Source of the DNA: JBMNUL01 sp050946255
Lineage (GTDB): Bacteria; Actinomycetota; Coriobacteriia; Coriobacteriales; CADBOM01
NCBI GenBank assembly: GCA_050946255.1
Contig: JBMNUL010000080.1
Location: 1-11,565, forward strand
DNA length: 11,565 bases
Direction: 5' to 3'
Each line of letters opens with the position of its first letter. Positions within the stretch are counted from its first letter, which is position 1. This document shows, piece after piece, positions 1-6,152 of this stretch. Both the position numbers and the translations under genes were made by a program. Under the pieces are notes generated by a model, which ran no database searches, was not told the DNA's origin, and saw only the letters and a list, made by a program, of their open reading frames with translations.

Positions 1-120
1 AGTTTGTGTGAGCCTTTTGAAAAAATGACGTTGGTTATTGGAAAAGGAGATGTTGCTTTTTCAGTTAATTTCAAGGTATGCGAATTACATAAAAATCAGA
101 AAAATATTAGGTGTTTTGTC

Positions 121-158
121 GCAGGGGAGTAGGGTCCCTGCATGCAGTAGGGTGCATG
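121..158. promoter_or_regulatory. Inverted repeats upstream of the TetR gene, candidate autoregulatory operator
   Basis: Two inverted repeats are visible within 40 bases. GCAGGG (121-126) pairs with CCCTGC (136-141), and CATGCA (141-146) is followed after six bases by its complement TGCATG (153-158). The second is an 18-base two-fold symmetric site ending 27 bases before the chosen TetR start. TetR-family dimers usually bind palindromes close to their own promoter, so autoregulation is a reasonable inference. No convincing -35/-10 pair was found in 1-185. An alternative is an RNA hairpin in the 5' leader. Confidence 0.35.
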
Positions 159-185
159 TGTGCGACGGAAACGGATAGGGTGGAA

Positions 186-761
186 ATGGACAAGAGAACC
201 GAAAGAACCAGAAGGGCTTTGAAAAGAGCCTTGATCGAGTTGTTGTCCGAGAAGTCTTTAGACCAGATCTCGGTCAACAATCTCACGAAGCTTGCGGGCT
301 TGAACCGCGGGACCTTCTATCTTCACTACAGGTCCATCTCAGACATGATGGAGAAGATTACTGGTGAGATAGTCGATGAGCTCAACGCTGCCATCGCCGA
401 TTGCGATAAGGGCGATATCGATGATGTTGCCTACAACATAACGCTGTGCATTTTCAACTTCTTCAACGAGGGCAGAGACCTTTATACCAAGCTCTTCAGC
501 GACAGGGGAGACCAGAAGTTCGTGAACACCGTTGGGTCAAGCCTCCGCAAGTACACATTCATGGCTTTCCGCGATAACGGGCTCAGCGAATTCAAGAACG
601 GCATGGGAGCCGCATTCGTCAGCGGAGGAGTTGCCAGCGCCGTGTCGGAATGGCTCGTGACAGAGTCTACCGCCACACCAGAGGAGATGGCCAAACTGCT
701 TTCCGAGATCATTCTGGGGAAGTATGATTTCTTCCACAAAGAAGATTCCTCTAGAATCTAG
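186..761 (+). CDS. TetR/AcrR-family transcriptional regulator
   Basis: Predicted DNA-binding repressor of 191 residues, the usual family length. Residues 8-50 form the N-terminal three-helix HTH domain; the recognition region around residues 30-48 contains the family-typical NNLTKLAGLNRGTFYLHY stretch. Residues 55-180 are a helical ligand-binding/dimerisation domain resembling the TetR C-terminal domain of DhaS-like regulators, with a GGVASAVSEWL-like helix near 148-158. I chose ATG at 186 because the HTH begins normally from there and a purine-rich AGGGTGG lies just upstream. A GTG at 111 would add 25 Cys-rich residues unlike the family. It is followed 26 nt later by a phosphoesterase gene and is probably cotranscribed with it. 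The ligand is unknown. The flavoenzyme gene at 1450 is a possible target, but this is only inferred from proximity. Confidence 0.9.
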   Translation: MDKRTERTRRALKRALIELLSEKSLDQISVNNLTKLAGLNRGTFYLHYRSISDMMEKITGEIVDELNAAIADCDKGDIDDVAYNITLCIFNFFNEGRDLYTKLFSDRGDQKFVNTVGSSLRKYTFMAFRDNGLSEFKNGMGAAFVSGGVASAVSEWLVTESTATPEEMAKLLSEIILGKYDFFHKEDSSRI

Positions 762-787
762 AATGAATTCTGAGGAAAGGTGATCTT

Positions 788-1237
788 ATGCGAGTCGGGA
801 TAATCTCTGATACACATGGCGTGCTGCCGGATTCTATTTATTCGGCTTTCGAGAACGTGGACAGAATTCTGCATGCTGGGGACATCGGGTCCCCCTCTGT
901 GCTGTATGAACTCCAGTCCATCGCTCCCGTGGCGGCCGTGTTGGGCAACTGCGATTATTCCGACATCAGCCCGGACGTTGGCAGGATCTCTCAACCCGTT
1001 ATTGGGGGACTGAGGTTCAAGGTCGTCCATAAATACAAGGACCTCGGCTTCCCAGACGGAGATGCTGATGTCTATGTTTGCGGCCATACGCATGAGCCCA
1101 ACCTTGTTGTCAAGGATGGAAAGTACCTGATAAACCCAGGTTCTGCCAGCGAGCCCAGAGGTGAATCGGGGAAATCTGCCGCAATAGTGAACGTTGTGGA
1201 TGGCAAGGTTTTCGGAGTCGAGTTCAAGCAGCTCTAG
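788..1237 (+). CDS. YfcE/MJ0936-type metallophosphoesterase
   Basis: Cytosolic calcineurin-like phosphodiesterase of 149 residues, in the small YfcE size class. The metal-ligand motifs are in order: SDTH (residues 7-10, D8 and H10), GD (31-32), GNCD (53-56, N54), H81 in the position of the usual later histidine, and GHTH (99-102). These are followed by the family's INPGS turn (115-119). They predict a two-metal site hydrolysing phosphodiester or phosphomonoester bonds; the physiological substrate of this group is generally unclear. The start at 788 is supported by a GAGGAAAGGTGATC ribosome-binding region. The gene follows the TetR gene by 26 nt, so the two are probably one transcript. It may have a housekeeping role unrelated to the regulator. 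Confidence 0.9.
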   Translation: MRVGIISDTHGVLPDSIYSAFENVDRILHAGDIGSPSVLYELQSIAPVAAVLGNCDYSDISPDVGRISQPVIGGLRFKVVHKYKDLGFPDGDADVYVCGHTHEPNLVVKDGKYLINPGSASEPRGESGKSAAIVNVVDGKVFGVEFKQL

Positions 1238-1266
1238 CAGTTTTCAGAGCGTGGGAAACATCAAGT

Positions 1267-1277
1267 TGCAAATTGCA
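1267..1277. promoter_or_regulatory. 11-bp palindrome upstream of the flavoenzyme gene
   Basis: TGCAAATTGCA is a perfect inverted repeat with a central A. It lies about 45 bp upstream of the promoter candidate at 1322-1350, followed by TTTAAA (1284-1289) and GCATGC (1295-1300). The position suits an activator or repressor site, but a palindrome of this size can occur by chance in AT-rich DNA. Confidence 0.25.
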
Positions 1278-1321
1278 TCTTTATTTAAACTTTTGCATGC
1301 TCTTAGATTCATTACGAACCA

Positions 1322-1350
1322 TTGTAGCGCGCTCAACATTCGAGTATATT
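1322..1350 (+). promoter_or_regulatory. Candidate sigma-70-type promoter of the flavoenzyme gene
   Basis: TTGTAG (1322-1327) and TATATT (1345-1350) are separated by 17 bases, the optimal spacing. The -10 element matches the consensus at five of six positions. Transcription would begin near 1357 and give a leader of about 93 nt that includes the hairpin at 1373-1390. It is the best promoter-like pair in the 212-nt gap between the phosphoesterase and the flavoenzyme. Confidence 0.45.
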
Positions 1351-1372
1351 TAAGTACTGTGATAGAAGGATT

Positions 1373-1390
1373 CGCGGGTTTATGCCCGCG
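1373..1390 (+). other. GC-rich hairpin between the phosphoesterase and the flavoenzyme
   Basis: CGCGGG (1373-1378) and CCCGCG (1385-1390) form a perfect 6-bp stem with a six-base loop. The bases that follow, TTTCCAATGTTTT, are U-rich but interrupted. It could be a weak terminator for the TetR-phosphoesterase transcript, or a leader hairpin of the flavoenzyme mRNA if the promoter at 1322-1350 is used. Confidence 0.45.
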
Positions 1391-1449
1391 TTTCCAATGT
1401 TTTCTGGAGCAAACGCTTCGAAAGTCTTCAGTCAGGAAGAGAGGTCCAT

Positions 1450-3393
1450 ATGTACGAAAAGCTTTTCTCGCCCTGCAAGATCGGAAACATGGAGATCAGG
1501 AACCGAATTGTCATGACCTCCATGGGCAACGGCTATTCAAATGGCGATGGAATTGCGACTGATACCGATGTCAACTATTACGCTACCAGAGCCAAGGGAG
1601 GCGTCGGTCTCATCATGACCGAGTGCGTGACCGTAGAGCATACCCACGGTGGTGGCAACGACAAGCAGATGTCACTCGGATATGACGAGGTCATCCCCAG
1701 CATGCAGAAACTCACCGAGGCTGTTCACAAGTACGGTGCCAAGATCGGTTGCGAGATCTACCATTCCGGCCGTCAGGGTGTTGCGGGCGAGGGAGAGACC
1801 CTTCCGGCTCCTAGCGCTCAGGAGTGCCTGCTCGTTCACCAGCCTGTTCACGAGATGACCAAGGACGAGATTAACGAGATGGTCCAGAAGTTCATTGACG
1901 CCGCCGTGCGAGTCAAGAAGTCTGGATTCGACGCAGTCGAGGTCCACGGTGCACATGGATATCTGCTCAGCGAGTTCATGAGCCCGTATACCAACCATCG
2001 TACGGATGAGTACGGTGGAAGCCGCGAGAACCGCCTGCGCATCGTCAAGGAGATCATTGACGGAATCCGCGAGGCTTGCGGCCCGGATTACCCGATCATC
2101 GTTCGTTATTCCGCAGATGAGTACCTGCGCTTCAATGGCATCGAGGATGGAATCACCATCGATGAGGGCGTTGAGATCGGCAAGATGCTCGCTTCCTTTG
2201 GCATCGATGCCCTTGACGTCAGCGCTGGAATTTACGAGACGATGAACGAGGCCTGGGAGCCCGTGGGATTCCAGCAGGGCTGGAAGATCACCAACGCTGC
2301 CGAGGTCAAGAAGAACGTTGACATCCCCGTCATCGGCTGCTCCGTCATCCGCGACCCAGCGTATGCAGAGATGGTCCTCGAGAAGGACTATGTCGATTTC
2401 GTCGGTTCTGCAAGGCAGTTCCACTGCGACCCCGAGTGGCCGAACAAGGCCAAAGATGGTCGTACTAATGAGATCCGCAAGTGCATCTCCTGCCTGTCCT
2501 GCATGGAGTCTCTGATGGCCGGTCAGAACGTAATCTGCGCAGTCAATCCCGAAGCTGGACTCGAGGGCGAGTATGCCAACATCAAGAAGGACGGAGACGG
2601 TCGTGTGGTCGTCATCGTCGGTGCCGGACCAGCTGGTATGGAGGCCGCACATGTGCTGGCAAGGAGGGGCTTCAAGCCTATCATTCTCGAGGCAAAGTCT
2701 CAGGTCGGAGGCCAGCTCGAGTATGCTAACAAGCCTCCTATGAAGGACAAGATGAACTGGTTCATCGAGTATCAGCGTGCGATGATGGAGAAGCATGGCA
2801 TCCAGATCATGCTCGACACCCCCGCGACGGTTGAGACCCTCAAGCACTTCAACCCCTACAAGATCATCTGGGCTGCCGGCTCTTCGCCAGTCAAGCCCCG
2901 TTCCATCGAGGGCCTCGACCTTCCCTGCGTCGTCACGCCTCCCGATGTGCTTTCCGGCAAGGTCAAGTTCTTTGGCAAGAAGATTTGCGTGGTCGGTTCC
3001 GGAATGACCGGTATCGAGACCGCAGAGCTGCTTGCCGAGCAGGGCAACCAGGTTGACGTCTACGAGATGGCAGACGATATCGGACCGGGCATGCACTTCC
3101 AGAACCTCATCGACGTTCTCGGCCGCACTGGCGCACATGGCGTCGGACTCTTCCCGAAGCACATGCTCGTCAAGGTCACCGATGGTGCAGCAGAGTTCAA
3201 GAACACCGAGACCGAGGAGACCGAGACCGCGACGTTCGATTACCTGGTCCTTTCGCTTGGCGTCAGGGGAAATCAAATTCCCGAGGACATTTCCGCTGCA
3301 TTCCCTGATATAATCAACGTAGGCGATAGCGAGAAGGCAGGCAGGCTATCACATGCAACTGCCACCGCTTACAAGGCGGCATTCGAGCTCTAG
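1450..3393 (+). CDS. FMN/[4Fe-4S]/FAD-dependent enoate reductase-like oxidoreductase (2,4-dienoyl-CoA reductase family)
   Basis: Multidomain flavoprotein of 647 residues, full length for the family that includes FadH, BaiCD/BaiH and trimethylamine dehydrogenase. Residues 1-335 are an OYE-type TIM barrel for FMN, with HSGRQ (105-109), HGAHGYLLSEF (166-176, Y171 at the catalytic Tyr position of FadH) and the NHRTDEYGG motif (182-190). C345, C348, C351 and C363 form the [4Fe-4S] motif, spaced x2-x2-x11. Residues 386-420 contain the FAD-binding GAGPAGMEAA motif, 511-535 a second Rossmann motif GSGMTG for NAD(P)H, and 623-645 the closing GD...A FAD segment. It should move electrons from NAD(P)H through FAD and Fe-S to FMN and reduce an activated C=C bond. 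AGAGAGGT precedes the ATG. It stands alone between its own promoter candidate and a strong terminator. The substrate cannot be told from sequence. Confidence 0.93.
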   Translation: MYEKLFSPCKIGNMEIRNRIVMTSMGNGYSNGDGIATDTDVNYYATRAKGGVGLIMTECVTVEHTHGGGNDKQMSLGYDEVIPSMQKLTEAVHKYGAKIGCEIYHSGRQGVAGEGETLPAPSAQECLLVHQPVHEMTKDEINEMVQKFIDAAVRVKKSGFDAVEVHGAHGYLLSEFMSPYTNHRTDEYGGSRENRLRIVKEIIDGIREACGPDYPIIVRYSADEYLRFNGIEDGITIDEGVEIGKMLASFGIDALDVSAGIYETMNEAWEPVGFQQGWKITNAAEVKKNVDIPVIGCSVIRDPAYAEMVLEKDYVDFVGSARQFHCDPEWPNKAKDGRTNEIRKCISCLSCMESLMAGQNVICAVNPEAGLEGEYANIKKDGDGRVVVIVGAGPAGMEAAHVLARRGFKPIILEAKSQVGGQLEYANKPPMKDKMNWFIEYQRAMMEKHGIQIMLDTPATVETLKHFNPYKIIWAAGSSPVKPRSIEGLDLPCVVTPPDVLSGKVKFFGKKICVVGSGMTGIETAELLAEQGNQVDVYEMADDIGPGMHFQNLIDVLGRTGAHGVGLFPKHMLVKVTDGAAEFKNTETEETETATFDYLVLSLGVRGNQIPEDISAAFPDIINVGDSEKAGRLSHATATAYKAAFEL

Positions 3394-3415
3394 GCCACAT
3401 TGACAATGTTTATTA

Positions 3416-3433
3416 GCCCGGCGACCACCGGGC
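3416..3433 (+). other. Small hairpin between the flavoenzyme stop codon and its terminator
   Basis: GCCCGG (3416-3421) pairs with CCGGGC (3428-3433) around a six-base loop. It sits 22 nt after the stop codon and immediately before the larger terminator. It has no U-tract of its own, so it may protect the 3' end of the mRNA or assist termination. Confidence 0.5.
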
Positions 3434-3438
3434 AACGA

Positions 3439-3480
3439 AAGCGGGGCGTCTCTTGCGAGACGCCCCGTTTCGGTTTTGTT
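3439..3480 (+). terminator. Strong Rho-independent terminator of the flavoenzyme gene
   Basis: An 11-bp perfect stem pairs 3442-3452 with 3457-3467 around the tetraloop TTGC. It can extend outward by a G-U and two A-U pairs, and the U-rich tail GTTTCGGTTTTGTTT follows. It lies 45 nt downstream of the stop codon and is the clearest terminator in the window. Confidence 0.93.
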
Positions 3481-3481
3481 T

Positions 3482-3753
3482 GAAGATCGGTCTTTGCAGT
3501 TGACTCAGGTCGTTCAGTTTTTACAAGCCATTTTTTAAGCTCAATATTGGGATTTTCATGAAGAGCATTTAAGGGCTTGGTGAAAAATTCTCAAGTTATT
3601 TGAGCAGAAACCCAGTGGCTATATTTCGGGGCATTGAAGATGCATTCAGATATGAAAAAGGTGGCCAAAGTCCCTCTACAGAGCCATCGACCACCTTTAG
3701 AATTTGTAATGTGCACAATTCTCGCCTAATTGGCAAGGCACTGGAAAACACGA
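3482..3753. other. Gene-free region between convergent transcription units
   Basis: About 270 bases lie between the flavoenzyme terminator and the end of the flavodoxin gene. Short overlapping frames of 60-66 codons exist on both strands around 3596-3800. They have no ribosome-binding site, no recognisable protein features, and one overlaps the flavodoxin end, so I do not call them. The only structured element is the minus-strand terminator candidate at 3655-3698. Confidence 0.6.
3655..3698 (-). terminator. Candidate terminator of the flavodoxin gene
   Basis: Read on the minus strand, AAAGGTGG (3698-3691) pairs with CCACCTTT (3664-3657), an 8-bp stem whose loop holds a smaller CTC/GAG stem. 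The descending arm runs into five T residues. It lies about 55 nt beyond the flavodoxin stop. The long loop makes it weaker than the terminators at 3439 and 8331. Confidence 0.5.
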
Positions 3754-4239
3754 CTAAATGTCGAGGGATTCGAGCCACTTTGCAACCTTCTGCTCCGTAG
3801 CCCTGTTCATCATCGTTCCAGGGAGAACCTTCGTGTCATCCGAAAGGCTGGGAATGATGCTCGCGTTTGACCTGCCATAGCCACTCCCACCGGAGGTTGC
3901 AAACGGGACAATCGTCTTTCCACTGAAATCGTTGGCCTCTAGGAAGGTGTTGACGATGGTTGGTGCAACTCCGCACCAAATTGGGAATCCGAGAAAGACC
4001 ACATCTGCATCGGCAAGCTTATCGCAGTTACCCTTTATCTCCGGTCGAACGCCGGGGACCTTCATCTCCTGCACGCTCCTGCACTGCTCGTTCGGCCAGT
4101 AAAGATCGTCTTCGGTGTAGGGAACCAGCGGCTCGATCGCGTAGATATCGGCGCCCGCTTCCTTAGCTATCATCTCTGCGACCCTTTTTGTAGTTCCCCT
4201 TTCGGCAGAAAAGTAAATTACCAGCTTCTTGCTCATCAT
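3754..4239 (-). CDS. Flavodoxin-like FMN protein
   Basis: Cytosolic FMN-binding electron-transfer protein or small flavoreductase, 161 residues, close to the usual flavodoxin length. The first strand LVIYFSAERGTTKRVAEMI (6-24) carries the phosphate-binding loop. FPIWCGVAP (85-93) is the W-containing loop that stacks on the flavin (W88), and TSGGSGYGRS (115-124) is the second isoalloxazine loop. This is the flavodoxin_4-like arrangement common in gut anaerobes. Two adjacent ATG codons (4239 and 4236) follow a GGAGAGGTG site (minus strand, 4252-4244). The second gives the more usual spacing, so the true start may be 4236. It lies 128 nt downstream of the alarmone synthetase gene on the same strand. 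Its redox partner cannot be inferred. Confidence 0.88.
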   Translation of the reverse strand: MMSKKLVIYFSAERGTTKRVAEMIAKEAGADIYAIEPLVPYTEDDLYWPNEQCRSVQEMKVPGVRPEIKGNCDKLADADVVFLGFPIWCGVAPTIVNTFLEANDFSGKTIVPFATSGGSGYGRSNASIIPSLSDDTKVLPGTMMNRATEQKVAKWLESLDI

Positions 4240-4367
4240 CTTTCACCTCTCCAATATTCCTTCGTTGTATTGGCTCACTTTGATTTTTTGACTTCTCCAA
4301 CTATCTGCGTATATCAGTTGCGAAAATAAAAAAATTTCGAAACAGGTTATTCCTTAGGCAGGGTCAT

Positions 4368-5126
4368 CTACTGTTCTGGGTCCTCTTCATTATTTTGCTC
4401 TGGCGCCCCTTCGCCTGGGACCTCTTCCTTTTCAATTAGATACCGGATCCTCTGCATCTTGATGTCGAGCATGTTGCTTATCTCGGCACATTCCTTGAGG
4501 TCGCTGGAAATCTGCTGGAGCTTGTTTTCGTCGAGGTCCTTCTTGTACCTGAGCTGGTGCTCCAGATTCCCCCAGAATTCCATCGCGATCGTACGGAGCT
4601 GAATCTCCACTTTCACGTACTTTTTCTCGGTTGGAAGGTAGATCGGCGTCTCTATTATCAGGTGGAGACTGCGGTAACCGTTCTCTTTCGGCTTCTCGAT
4701 GTAGTCCTTGCGTGCTATTACCCTTATGTCGTCCTGATCGGTGAGGTATTTCTCGACCATGTAGATGTCGTCGATGAAGGAGCAAACCACTCTCACCCCT
4801 GCAATGTCGTCCAAGTTGTACTGCATGGAATCGAGCGTCAAAGGGTAGTTTCTCCTGCGCAGCTTCTCTGCAATGCTCTCCGGGGATTTCACCCTAGAAT
4901 GGATGCTCTCTATGGGAGTGCGCTCCTGCTTGAGAGAGAAACCCTCGTTTAAAATGTTGAGCTTTGTCTCGGTTTGCAAGATGGCGCATTTATAGTTCGA
5001 CATTAACTGCGTGAACTCGTTGGCAAAGTTTACAGCCTGCTTGACCGAGTTAGGATCGAATGTCTGGAAGGCGTTGTATAGCCTTTGGACGAGAGTCTCA
5101 TCCAAGAGTTCGTTTTGTTCTGGCAT
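4368..5126 (-). CDS. Small alarmone synthetase, RelA/SpoT-domain GTP pyrophosphokinase
   Basis: Predicted (p)ppGpp synthetase transferring pyrophosphate from ATP to the 3'-OH of GDP or GTP in the stringent response. At 252 residues it is a single-domain protein: no HD hydrolase domain and no TGS/ACT regulatory domains. Synthetase motifs appear in order: IHSRVKSPESIAEKL (75-89, ATP binding), DDIAGVR (106-112, metal-binding Asp), KPKENGYRSLH (145-155, with Y151 at the guanine-stacking position) and VEIQLRT (173-179), followed by FWGNLEHQLRYK (184-195). An N-terminal helical extension and an acidic Glu/Pro-rich tail (234-252) flank the core, as in RelQ/RelP-type enzymes but somewhat longer. AAGGG lies about 11 nt before the ATG. 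It starts 58 nt after the 90-residue gene on the same strand and could be a separate unit. Confidence 0.92.
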   Translation of the reverse strand: MPEQNELLDETLVQRLYNAFQTFDPNSVKQAVNFANEFTQLMSNYKCAILQTETKLNILNEGFSLKQERTPIESIHSRVKSPESIAEKLRRRNYPLTLDSMQYNLDDIAGVRVVCSFIDDIYMVEKYLTDQDDIRVIARKDYIEKPKENGYRSLHLIIETPIYLPTEKKYVKVEIQLRTIAMEFWGNLEHQLRYKKDLDENKLQQISSDLKECAEISNMLDIKMQRIRYLIEKEEVPGEGAPEQNNEEDPEQ

Positions 5127-5184
5127 TTACTTGTTTTCCCTTAGTTCTCGAAATGCAATGCCGCTTTGGATAGTGCATCGCTAG

Positions 5185-5457
5185 TTATAGGTGGAATTTT
5201 TCTTGCAGCGTTTTGTTGATTTGGCAAATTAGGCAATTGAGATTATATCCAGCTTTGATAACGCTTTCCATTCTTTTGTACTTGTGGAAAACTATGCCCT
5301 CTAAACGGGAGAAATCAATGAGGTCCTCACGGGAATCTCCATATTCGATGGTTTTCAAGTGTTGTTGGGGATGGAAGCAATCGCCTTTTCCGATGCTTGC
5401 AGAAACATTGAGATCCCAACGTGTTATCTGAGAGAAGATATCCCCGGAGTGGAACAT
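5185..5457 (-). CDS. Unrecognised 90-residue protein coupled to the CCG-domain gene
   Basis: I do not recognise this protein. It is 90 residues, starting MFHSGDIFSQI and ending QEKFHL, soluble by composition, with a CLIC motif (CxxC) near residues 74-77, another Cys near 27, and a basic helical stretch around 58-70. Its ATG overlaps the end of the preceding gene's context as TAGCATG: the CCG-protein stop codon and this start are separated by one base. That arrangement is typical of translational coupling, and no strong Shine-Dalgarno site of its own is visible. The frame differs from that of the CCG gene, so it is either a separate small subunit or a frameshifted extension. The CCG protein looks complete, which favours a separate gene. 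Codons are AT-richer than in most neighbours. Confidence 0.6.
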   Translation of the reverse strand: MFHSGDIFSQITRWDLNVSASIGKGDCFHPQQHLKTIEYGDSREDLIDFSRLEGIVFHKYKRMESVIKAGYNLNCLICQINKTLQEKFHL

Positions 5458-5458
5458 G

Positions 5459-6121
5459 CTAGTGGCTCTGGATATACTCCAGCTGCTTGTCGACCCATTC
5501 AACATGCGTCATCTTGCTCAGCGGTGGAACAGTATCTTCTCCCAAGATCAAATCGGTCAACAACCTGGGAGTTCTTCCCCCGACGTAAACAGAATTCATG
5601 CACGATACGCAATAGGTGACAACTTCCTCGCAGGGCATTGATTCTGCTCTTGTCTTCATTGAATCGATCACAGTTTTCTCATCGGTTTTCCCATACAGGC
5701 TGTCCCCACAACATATTGAATTCATAGAGTGGTGTTCGTTTTCGATGACATCTATATCCATGTCTTTCAACAACGTTCTGACCTCTTGATGGATTGAGGG
5801 CATAGCTTTTGCCGTGCACGAATCCTGGATGCTTACTTTCAAACCAGTGTATTGGGGAAGGGGATAGTCTCCATTTTCATGGATAACGCTCCATAGCGAT
5901 TTCAGAGTCAGAGTGTCATCTTGGTTCTTCAAGCGCATGGCACAGCTAGAGCACACGAATATCACAGTAGAGCTTTTCGGAATTGTCATTTCATGCCGGC
6001 AGCATGTGTCATAGCGTTTAATTCCAGGAAAATGTTGCCCAAGATAACCCATTATCTTCAGCGATGTTTCCGGCTTGTATAATTCAAATGCGCATCCCGG
6101 CATGAAATATATGTTGTCCAT
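5459..6121 (-). CDS. Fe-S protein with two CCG (cysteine-rich, HdrB/GlpC-like) domains
   Basis: Protein of 220 residues built from two CCG cysteine-rich domains, the fold that binds unusual [4Fe-4S] clusters in heterodisulfide reductase HdrB and in GlpC and SdhE. The first domain has C10, C40-C41 and C57-x2-C60; the second has C102, C137-C138 and C171-x2-C174. Both Cys sets are therefore complete, which suggests two clusters or a shared redox site. No membrane segment or N-terminal ferredoxin domain is present, so it would need a partner to deliver electrons. A GAGG site stands 8 nt before the ATG. It lies 31 nt after the RNA methyltransferase gene and directly before the coupled 90-residue gene. 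The DNA is AT-richer than the flanking genes. The reaction is unknown; a thiol/disulfide or electron-transfer role is inferred from the family. Confidence 0.85.
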   Translation of the reverse strand: MDNIYFMPGCAFELYKPETSLKIMGYLGQHFPGIKRYDTCCRHEMTIPKSSTVIFVCSSCAMRLKNQDDTLTLKSLWSVIHENGDYPLPQYTGLKVSIQDSCTAKAMPSIHQEVRTLLKDMDIDVIENEHHSMNSICCGDSLYGKTDEKTVIDSMKTRAESMPCEEVVTYCVSCMNSVYVGGRTPRLLTDLILGEDTVPPLSKMTHVEWVDKQLEYIQSH

Positions 6122-6152
6122 TTACGCAGCCTCGTTTATTTCGATTGCCATT

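Noticed and set aside
111..185. GTG at 111 as the TetR start
   Set aside because: It adds 25 Cys-rich residues not expected in the family and covers the inverted repeats. The ATG at 186 gives the normal HTH position.
1194..1562. 122-codon plus-strand frame bridging the phosphoesterase and the flavoenzyme
   Set aside because: It overlaps both real genes out of frame, starts with a serine run produced by frame shift, and crosses the promoter and hairpin region.
1672..3276. 534-codon open frame on the minus strand opposite the flavoenzyme
   Set aside because: It is fully antisense to a clear family member and has low-complexity Leu/Asp/Val-rich content typical of the complement of GC-biased codons. 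No ribosome-binding site or known motif is present.
3596..3800. Overlapping 60- and 66-codon frames on both strands
   Set aside because: No ribosome-binding site, no protein-like pattern, and they span the minus-strand terminator candidate and the end of the flavodoxin gene.
5459..5505. Extension of the 90-residue gene upstream to an ATG at 5505, overlapping the CCG gene
   Set aside because: The ATG at 5457 right after the CCG stop codon is the simpler coupled start, and the extra 16 Ser-rich residues overlap coding sequence in another frame.
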